DNA of 11,691 nt. Origin: CFX5 sp964568485. Its GTDB lineage: Bacteria > Chloroflexota > Anaerolineae > Caldilineales > Caldilineaceae. This document shows, one piece after another, positions 5,382 to 11,691 of this stretch. Under the pieces are notes generated by a model, which had not been told where the DNA came from, ran no database searches, and was given only the letters and a program-made list of their open reading frames with translations. Location: assembly GCA_964568485.1 (NCBI GenBank), contig CAZMRA010000159.1:1-11691 (forward strand). Reading direction: 5' to 3'. Made by a program: the position numbers and the translations under genes. The first letter of the stretch is position 1, and every line of letters begins with the position of its first letter.

Positions 5382-8307
5382 TCGGCAGAAACAACCCTTG
5401 TAGATTAGCTTCCCAAATCCGAGCGGGGGTTAGTGGATCTCCGAAGAGCACGAAGGCCAAGCGTGTTTCCTGACAGCAGCTCTCTGCTGTGAATAATTCT
5501 AAGTAGCCAGCGGTTGTTAATTCTCCTAGTTGCGCCTTCCCGGGTGGTCGAGACCAAAGTTGTTGATGGAAACCCCGCAGCAACGATTGATGCCCATGGG
5601 CAACACTCAATCCTGCTGACCCCCAGACGGCTACAGCCCCGCGATTGGGTTCGCGCTGTAACCGTTCATCGATTGTTGTTCCGCTGGTCGAGACATAGGT
5701 GAATTGGCTGGTTAAACAGGTCATTTGCAGCACAATAGGCAGCCAACTCTGATTCTCGAGTAGAGAAACATCATTGGTACCAAAAAGGAAAGGCTCAGGC
5801 AAGCTGCGTATGGTGCTCGCTAACTGAAAGTGGTTGGCATGACCATTAAAGACTACTAGACTAGGCTGCTGTTGCATCAGGCGAATCACTCGCTGGCGGG
5901 CACGTACTGCGTCTGGTTCGCGCCAGGTTGCTGGCGTACCGTTGGGGTCGGGATCATAGTAGAGTCGCCTGGCTGGTAAGACCGGCGACTGCATAGGAGG
6001 AATCCCCAAGGCTGGGTTTCCGCTGATTACCAGATCTTGATAATAGGCAAAGTTTCCTGCTGGGTCAACCGCGCCATCTGGCTGGATATAATTATCCGCA
6101 ATGTAGAGGCTAAAATAGGCGGATTCCCAGCGTTGGGGTGCAGTCTCATAGGCTAAAATTTTATCGACGACCGCTTGAAGTTGTTGGGGATTCTGAACAG
6201 AGAGGCGACCTAACCAAATATCTGCCAACATGCCCGCGTCTGCAGTCTGATCAAATGGGCTATCGCCATCTAACTGCGCGAAACAAGCTTCACAAGGGAT
6301 TTCGCCCAGCCATGGATCAACATAGGCACAATAGGCAGGTAAAATATTCGGATTGTCTGAACCTGAGTAGTTGAGCGGATCGGTTGTACTGTCGCCTACC
6401 AAGGTAACAGCCTTAGGGGCTGGTGACCAATTTGCCACGGCAAAGCGCAAAAAATTGCGTATGGCATCAGGCGAGACTTGACCAAAGCTCCAGGCATCAT
6501 ACACCTGTTGCAAGTCAATGAGTGCAACTCGATACCCTTGCTGGCGGCGATGCTCGATCAGTGGTGCTAGGGTTGCGAAAAACGCGGCTGGAGCCAGATA
6601 GATCGCATCGGCTCCCGTAGGCCGAGTAAAATCTACCGGTGTATGGGGAAGTAGCGTTGGGGTGGCGAGCTGCTGCTGATTTGCTACAAGGTAGTGGCGG
6701 GCACTTGGCCCATCCTCGAACGTTAGCCGCGTTGCCCAAGGAATTGTCAGCCGCTGAGGTTGTAAAGGATCGGTGATGTCGTACAAGGCTCCTGCAGATG
6801 GCAAATCTTGCAGTGTATAACGCCACTGACCATCAGCCCCCCAGAAGGTTGCCCCTTGTCCAGCAAACGCTAACTGAACAGGCATGCGCCAAAGGATCTT
6901 ATCTAGATAGATTTCGACTAGGCGCCCAGCGGAACTTGGCATTATTGACAAGTTGAACTGTGCGGCCGGTTGCGGTAGGTGAGCAGTAACTTGCCAATTT
7001 TCGTAAAGGCTATTGATCTCCCATGGAAGTTCGGTCGCAGTCTGGTCGGTGGCAAGCTTGAGTGTATGTGTGCCGAATGTGCGGGCACTGCCAGTGATGG
7101 TCATTTGCGTCCCGGCTGTGAGGGTGAGCGGCAGGTGACTCTCTAGGGTGATGGGAAAAGTCGCGAGCTCATTTGGCTGGGCATTGGGTAGCGCACTCAA
7201 CACACTAGAGAACCAATGATCCCCATCTACCCCAGACATGGTCGATTCATAGAAACGATTGCGTTCCCAAACTCCGGTCGCAAACGCAGTGTTACGCACT
7301 TGCGCTGTTCCCGCAACAACCGACCGTCTCTGCATCTGCAAGCCATTGACCGGTTCCAGGGTTAACCAGTAGATTTCTTCTAGATTCCAGCGATTACCTA
7401 CCTGGGCCGTGTAGGGAGCAGCCGGGGCATAAAAGCGCACCAATGTATTGGCATCCAACAAGCCATCCGCGTCTTGGATCTCTAGTGCGCTTTCCGCCCC
7501 TCGTGGATTGAGTAACCGCAATTTTGCCAAAGCGGCACCCTGCTTCAGGCCAGCTGTCAGTAGATCCGCCCCGCGCAGCAGTTGTAGGCCACTCTCACTT
7601 ACGACGACCTTGACCGCAGCCGTCGCCGCTGCTGGATTACTCGGTGCTGGTCCAGTGATGGAACCGTACGTCTCGGGCGTTGTCATCAAGGTATGCAATA
7701 GCTCAGCCGTCAACAGTTGTCCTGGTAGCGAGGCTTGAAAAGAGGTGGCCAACTGCAAACCTGCGGATGTAGCATAAATTGGGCTGATCGCTACGACGGC
7801 AATTCGTTGACCGCGCAAGCGCCCTTCGCGCAAGATAAAGAGGGGGCTAGTTGGCATCTCCATGGGGGGCGATGCCAGTGCTGGAATGAGCGGTTGCTCT
7901 GTTTCTTCACTTGGCAGCTGCGTGTGCGGCGTGGTGGTAGCGCGGAGTGGACCCTGCCAGGGAATACTTTCTAGATTGCTGAGTTGGGGCTCATGCTCCG
8001 TGTCCACTAAGATAGCTTGCGTTTGGAGGGGGAGTAGATGCCCATCGTAAGGTTGGTGTGGGAAACTGTGGAAGAAGGTGTCAACAGTGCTTAGCGTCGC
8101 TGCATTGATGGTCGGGAGTGGCAACTGCCAAGCAAACTCAACCTGCCCCCCGCGCTCGTTGATAGAGAGCGGCGTAAACGAATCCAACTCGACCAACTCA
8201 TCGTCCACTTGTTCAGGCAACTGAGCCGCAAAGAGAGACGACGGAGGCAACAGCGAGCATAATAGACTTACTAAAAATAATAAAGTGATAAGTTTCTGAC
8301 GCAACAT
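5368..8307 (-). CDS. Secreted gingipain-like C25 family cysteine peptidase
   Basis: The protein has 979 residues. The start is supported by AAGGA (minus strand, plus positions 8312-8316) five bases ahead and by an immediate signal peptide: Arg3/Lys5, a hydrophobic core, probable cleavage after FAA near residue 28. Residues 30-540 are mostly beta-strand-like. The piece VVVSESGLQLLRGADLLTAG (234-253) and NTLVRFYAP (287-295) resemble the propeptide-side region of C25 proteins. The peptidase domain runs about 565-962: GDSTTDP (638-644), WLGRLSV (698-704), catalytic His823 in FNGHANH, catalytic Cys864 in QMTCLTSQF, and the closing FVLFGDPLTP (952-961). Both catalytic residues are present, so an active extracytoplasmic protease is likely. 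Cys660/672/675 and Cys944/945 may form disulfides or a metal site. The 18-residue tail ends LFLPIVLK and is not a type IX secretion domain. Substrate specificity cannot be read from the sequence. Confidence 0.88.
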   Translation of the reverse strand: MLRQKLITLLFLVSLLCSLLPPSSLFAAQLPEQVDDELVELDSFTPLSINERGGQVEFAWQLPLPTINAATLSTVDTFFHSFPHQPYDGHLLPLQTQAILVDTEHEPQLSNLESIPWQGPLRATTTPHTQLPSEETEQPLIPALASPPMEMPTSPLFILREGRLRGQRIAVVAISPIYATSAGLQLATSFQASLPGQLLTAELLHTLMTTPETYGSITGPAPSNPAAATAAVKVVVSESGLQLLRGADLLTAGLKQGAALAKLRLLNPRGAESALEIQDADGLLDANTLVRFYAPAAPYTAQVGNRWNLEEIYWLTLEPVNGLQMQRRSVVAGTAQVRNTAFATGVWERNRFYESTMSGVDGDHWFSSVLSALPNAQPNELATFPITLESHLPLTLTAGTQMTITGSARTFGTHTLKLATDQTATELPWEINSLYENWQVTAHLPQPAAQFNLSIMPSSAGRLVEIYLDKILWRMPVQLAFAGQGATFWGADGQWRYTLQDLPSAGALYDITDPLQPQRLTIPWATRLTFEDGPSARHYLVANQQQLATPTLLPHTPVDFTRPTGADAIYLAPAAFFATLAPLIEHRRQQGYRVALIDLQQVYDAWSFGQVSPDAIRNFLRFAVANWSPAPKAVTLVGDSTTDPLNYSGSDNPNILPAYCAYVDPWLGEIPCEACFAQLDGDSPFDQTADAGMLADIWLGRLSVQNPQQLQAVVDKILAYETAPQRWESAYFSLYIADNYIQPDGAVDPAGNFAYYQDLVISGNPALGIPPMQSPVLPARRLYYDPDPNGTPATWREPDAVRARQRVIRLMQQQPSLVVFNGHANHFQLASTIRSLPEPFLFGTNDVSLLENQSWLPIVLQMTCLTSQFTYVSTSGTTIDERLQREPNRGAVAVWGSAGLSVAHGHQSLLRGFHQQLWSRPPGKAQLGELTTAGYLELFTAESCCQETRLAFVLFGDPLTPARIWEANLQGLFLPIVLK

Positions 8308-8663
8308 ACTGTCCTTATGTAAGACATTATGTGTATGAATGTATATGGGAGGAGTTTAGGCAATAAAGAGACTAAAATACGCTTTGATGCAACAACAATT
8401 GGTCTAAAAAATGAGCACGCCCTGCTCAGTCATACACCGGTCGAGCAGAGCAGTGTTATCGTTACTCTTGGTTGAAATATTGAAAAAACTCTGCGCAGCC
8501 TTTTCCAGTGTGTATAGTATAGATTTCCTGGCTAAGATAAGTCTTTGAATAAGCTGTTCAACTTACAATTTTGATTATTTGGATATGATTGAAGCGATCC
8601 TACGGTTTTTCGTTTTGGTAATGAGCTATATATGTAAAAGCGTTCTATAAAAGTGCTTGTAGC

Positions 8664-8681
8664 TCCTCGACTACTCGAGGA
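8664..8681. repeat. Perfect 7-bp hairpin
   Basis: TCCTCGA (8664-8670) and TCGAGGA (8675-8681) pair perfectly around the tetraloop CTAC. No T-run follows on either strand, so it is not an intrinsic terminator. It sits 12 bases ahead of the ATG at 8694 and could be a protein-binding dyad or an mRNA hairpin. Confidence 0.5.
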
Positions 8682-8917
8682 CCATCAGGGTGAATGAAGT
8701 GGGATCAAACTGCCCTAGTATATCAGTGGGGTTTAGGTCAATACATCAGTCATTGGCCTCATTTTTTGTCGGAGCTTTATGCGTCAAAAGGATTAGAAAT
8801 GCTTACTGAGATTTTGGCCATGTTGTGGCTGACCAAAGCATATGAAGGCTGTAGCACCGGCAATTTCATGAAAGTACCCGTAGATTTACCTTAAGGTTAG
8901 CGTTGTCTGGTCCAAAA

Positions 8918-8953
8918 TCCCGACTTTTCGGGACGATAAAAGTCCGGTATAAT
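8918..8953 (+). promoter_or_regulatory. sucA promoter with dyad over the -35
   Basis: TATAAT (8948-8953) is a perfect -10 hexamer. The -35 at 17 bp (TTTTCG, 8925-8930) is poor. A 6-bp dyad TCCCGA-CTTT-TCGGGA (8918-8923 / 8928-8933) covers that -35 position, as expected for a promoter that depends on, or is blocked by, a regulator. The start would be near 8960, giving a leader of about 62 nt with a GC-rich stem CCCGC/GCGGG (8969-8973 / 8987-8991). Confidence 0.5.
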
Positions 8954-9021
8954 CAATCATCCGTACGACCCGCTGAAACTACGCAGGCGGGGATTGTCAG
9001 TCACTCAGTTGCCAATAGCTT

Positions 9022-11691
9022 ATGAATAACGACGCCCTTTTCCATGGTCCGAATGCAGCCTATGTTTTAGATTTATACGAACGTTATCAGCGCGACCCGC
9101 AGTCGGTTGATGACGCCACTAGAAAATTTTTTGCCGAATGGCATCCCCCGCAGCCATCGTCAACAAATGGGGAAACACGCACCTCATTCACTGCCGCAGC
9201 TGTCTTATCCGACGTCCATTTGGATAAGGCTGCTAGCGTGGCAAATTTATGTCAATCGATTCGTGAGTATGGTCATCTGGCTGCAGAATTAGATCCGCTG
9301 GGTGCCGATCCACCGGGCGATCCATCCTTGACCTTGGCGTATCATGGGTTGACTGAGGAGGATCTGCGCTCGCTGCCTGCCAGCATTGTAGGCGGACCGA
9401 TTGCGCTCAGAACCGAGAATGCTTGGGAAGCTGTTCAAGAGTTACGCCGAGTTTATTCCACGAGTATCGGTTATGATTATGAACATCTACGCTTGACCGA
9501 AGAGCGCGATTGGTTGCGCAACTTGGCAGAATCCGGTGAATTGCGCCCCCCTCAGCAACCTGTCGATGAGGTTGCTCTCCTCAAACGCTTGACCCAAGTA
9601 GAGACATTCGAGCACTTTTTGCAACGCTCCTTCCCCGGGAAAACTCGCTTTTCAATCGAAGGGCTGGACATGATGGTGCCCATGCTCGACGAGATCATCA
9701 GCCAGTGTGTGGGCGTGGGGATCTACAAGATTTTGTTGGGGATGGCCCACCGTGGGCGCTTGAATGTGCTGACGCACGTCCTACAAAAGCCCTATCGCGA
9801 GATGTTGCTCGAATTCAAAGATCCTTCGATTGTCGATTTTTATACAGAGATCAGTGCTCTCGGCTATACAGGTGATGTGAAATACCATGCTGGGGCGGAT
9901 CGAGCCTTGCGGCAAGATGGGGAAACGGTGGATTTGTTGGTGCGCATGGCCCCCAATCCTAGCCATCTTGAGCATGTGAATCCAGTTGTCGTAGGGATGG
10001 CACGGGCTGCTAGCACCATTACCAATGAACCTGGTCCACCGCGCGTCGAACCAAGCCGAACTGTGCCGCTCTTGATCCACGGTGATGCTTCATTCCCCGG
10101 CCAGGGAATTGTGGCAGAAACCCTCAACCTGTCGCGGTTAACTGGTTATACCGCCGGCGGCACGATCCATATCATCGCCAACAATCAGATCGGCTTTACC
10201 ACCGAACCACGCGATGGGCGGAGCACACTCTATGCTAGCGACTTGGCGAAGGGCTTCAAGATCCCCATTGTCCATGTCAATGCCGATGATCCGCTGGCCT
10301 GCATTGAGGCTGCGCGTTTGGCTGCCGCCTACACCAACAAATATGAGAAGGACTTTCTGATCGATCTGATCGGTTATCGTCGGTATGGGCATAACGAAGG
10401 CGACGAGCCCCGCTTCACCCAGCCGCTCATGTATCAAGCGATCGATAACCACCCGACTGTGCGGCAGATCTGGGCCGATCAATTGCGGGCGGCTGAGCTG
10501 GTCGATGCGGAATTGCCCGAACAACTGGTCGAGCAGCAGATGCAATTATTGCAAGGCGAATTAAACAGCTTGGGTGACGAAAGCCGCTTGAACCTGGTGA
10601 TCAAACCGCCGCCACCAGGCGCAGCCCGCAAGGTAGCAACAGCTGTTCCCGCCGAGACCTTACGCGAGTTACATCATTCCTTGATGCAAACGCCAGAGGA
10701 TTTCACCGTTCATCCCCGCTTACAGCGGATCCGCCAACGGAGTGCTAAGGCACTAGATGATGCCGACCAACCCACGATCGACTGGACCACAGCCGAAGCG
10801 TTGGCGCTGGCTTCGATCTTGGCAGAAGGGACGCCCGTGCGCTTGACTGGTGAAGATGTGTTGCGCGGTACCTTTAGCCATCGTCACGCTGTGCTCTTTG
10901 ATGCCGAAACCGGCAAACCTTATGTCCCCTTGCACCATATACCTCAGGCCAAGGCCGCGTTTGAAATTCATAACAGCCCCCTCAGCGAAGCGGCAGCAAT
11001 CGGGTTTGAATATGGCTATAACATCGAACGGCCAGAGCGATTGGTCATCTGGGAAGCGCAGTATGGCGATTTTATCAACGCTGGCCAGTCGATGGTGGAT
11101 GAGTTCGTTGTTTCGGGGTTTGCCAAATGGGATCAGACACCTTCCCTTGTTTTGTTATTACCCCATGGCTATGAGGGACAGGGGCCGGACCATGTCAGCG
11201 CTCGGTTGGAACGCTTTTTGCAGCTTGCCGCCGAAGTGAATATGCGCATTGCCAACCCAACTACGGCTGCGCAATATTTCCATCTGCTACGTCGCCAAAC
11301 TTTGTTGCTGACCACCGATCCATTGCCGTTGATTGTGATGACGCCGAAGAGTCTGTTGCGCCACCCGCTCTCGCTCTCGTCGTTGAAGGATCTCGCTAAC
11401 GGCCGCTGGCAGCCTGTGATCGACGATGCCGAGGCCGCGCAACGCCCTGACGAGATCCGCCGGTTGATTTTATGCAGCGGCAAGATTTATGTGGATCTCG
11501 TCACCAGTGAATGGCGCGCCCAATCACCTCAGATTGCCATTGCTCGTGTGGAGCAACTTTATCCCTTCCCAGCGGATTGGCTGGACGAAGTATTCAACCG
11601 CTATCCCAAGTTGGAAGAGGTCTATTGGGTGCAAGAAGAGCCGCGCAATATGGGCGCCTGGCACTTCGCCGAGCACTACCTCGAATGGGCG
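9022..11691 (+). CDS. sucA: 2-oxoglutarate dehydrogenase E1 component, 3' end outside window
   Basis: This is the thiamine-diphosphate-dependent E1 that decarboxylates 2-oxoglutarate in the citric acid cycle and passes the succinyl group to the E2 lipoyl domain. The frame gives 890 codons and is open at the edge; family members have roughly 930, so about 40-60 residues are missing. Evidence in order: N-terminal E2-binding-type segment FHGPNAAYVLDLYERY (7-22), GMAHRGRLNVL with His243, HGDASFPGQG with the cofactor Asp355, NNQIGF (387-392) completing the ThDP/Mg motif, the transketolase-like pyrimidine domain from about 593 with catalytic Glu656 in SPLSEAA, HGYEGQGPDH, and the C-terminal domain from about 818. 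An in-frame TAG at 9016-9018 makes ATG 9022 the first possible start. No Shine-Dalgarno is visible, although AGGCGGGG lies 30 nt upstream. E2 probably follows beyond the edge. Confidence 0.96.
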   Translation, partial: MNNDALFHGPNAAYVLDLYERYQRDPQSVDDATRKFFAEWHPPQPSSTNGETRTSFTAAAVLSDVHLDKAASVANLCQSIREYGHLAAELDPLGADPPGDPSLTLAYHGLTEEDLRSLPASIVGGPIALRTENAWEAVQELRRVYSTSIGYDYEHLRLTEERDWLRNLAESGELRPPQQPVDEVALLKRLTQVETFEHFLQRSFPGKTRFSIEGLDMMVPMLDEIISQCVGVGIYKILLGMAHRGRLNVLTHVLQKPYREMLLEFKDPSIVDFYTEISALGYTGDVKYHAGADRALRQDGETVDLLVRMAPNPSHLEHVNPVVVGMARAASTITNEPGPPRVEPSRTVPLLIHGDASFPGQGIVAETLNLSRLTGYTAGGTIHIIANNQIGFTTEPRDGRSTLYASDLAKGFKIPIVHVNADDPLACIEAARLAAAYTNKYEKDFLIDLIGYRRYGHNEGDEPRFTQPLMYQAIDNHPTVRQIWADQLRAAELVDAELPEQLVEQQMQLLQGELNSLGDESRLNLVIKPPPPGAARKVATAVPAETLRELHHSLMQTPEDFTVHPRLQRIRQRSAKALDDADQPTIDWTTAEALALASILAEGTPVRLTGEDVLRGTFSHRHAVLFDAETGKPYVPLHHIPQAKAAFEIHNSPLSEAAAIGFEYGYNIERPERLVIWEAQYGDFINAGQSMVDEFVVSGFAKWDQTPSLVLLLPHGYEGQGPDHVSARLERFLQLAAEVNMRIANPTTAAQYFHLLRRQTLLLTTDPLPLIVMTPKSLLRHPLSLSSLKDLANGRWQPVIDDAEAAQRPDEIRRLILCSGKIYVDLVTSEWRAQSPQIAIARVEQLYPFPADWLDEVFNRYPKLEEVYWVQEEPRNMGAWHFAEHYLEWA

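Larger units (their letters stand above)
8308..9021. other. Non-coding region between divergent peptidase and sucA genes
   Basis: This 714-bp AT-rich stretch separates the leftward peptidase gene from rightward sucA. It holds: inverted repeat CTGCTC/GAGCAG (8422-8427 / 8443-8448), a competing pair GCAGAG/CTCTGC (8445-8450 / 8489-8494), a 7-bp hairpin at 8664-8681, a 66-codon open frame (8694-8894) behind GGGTGA that shows no recognisable motif, the sucA promoter with a dyad (8918-8953), and a leader stem CCCGC/GCGGG (8969-8973 / 8987-8991). No tRNA or convincing intrinsic terminator is visible. No good promoter for the peptidase gene stands out. Confidence 0.6.

Noticed and set aside
8694..8894. 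66-codon plus-strand frame as a gene
   Set aside because: No recognisable motif, no clear coding bias and only a moderate ribosome site; kept as a possibility but not called a CDS.
10138..10545. 135-codon minus-strand frame inside sucA
   Set aside because: Antisense to the ThDP-binding motif region of sucA; no independent support.

Overview
The window holds four complete genes transcribed in two directions, one of them (at 1270-3456) a large sensor kinase, plus a fifth complete gene and a sixth gene cut by the right edge. Base composition is near 50% GC in genes and visibly AT-richer between them. The source is most likely a member of the Chloroflexota (Chloroflexia or Herpetosiphon-like). 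This rests on the mix of an extracytoplasmic C25 peptidase with a short C-terminal tail ending LFLPIVLK, a tail style I recall from secreted proteins of that phylum, and an E1-type 2-oxoglutarate dehydrogenase of an aerobic or respiring heterotroph. The assignment is an inference, not proven by the sequence.

Layout. Positions 1-591 carry no gene. A near-consensus sigma-70-type promoter points left out of the window (TTGACA / extended TACAGT on the minus strand), its start site lies inside a GTTCG/CGAAC dyad, and a second related dyad lies about 115 bp upstream. Positions 592-4505 are a rightward gene set: a lipoprotein with a sulfite-oxidase-like (molybdopterin-domain) fold that has no metal-ligand cysteine, a membrane hybrid histidine kinase (helical sensor, PAS, HisKA/HATPase, terminal receiver), and a DUF2891 protein. 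I read the first two as an extracytoplasmic ligand or redox sensor subunit and its kinase. The third is a conserved protein of unknown function that is probably co-transcribed.

Positions 4515-8307 are leftward: a NarL/FixJ-type response regulator and, upstream of it, a 979-residue secreted gingipain-like C25 cysteine peptidase with signal peptide, propeptide-like region and intact His/Cys catalytic pair. The regulator has no neighbouring kinase of the HisKA_3 type that usually serves this class, so it looks like an orphan. The kinase in the window is of another class and has its own receiver.

Positions 8308-9021 are a 714-bp non-coding stretch with several hairpin-capable repeats and a TATAAT promoter in front of sucA (2-oxoglutarate dehydrogenase E1), which starts at 9022 and is still open at the window end after 890 codons. 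The most interesting parts are the cysteine-less Moco-fold lipoprotein with its kinase and DUF2891 partner, the operator-flanked leftward promoter at the left edge, and the C25 peptidase outside the usual Bacteroidota type IX secretion setting.
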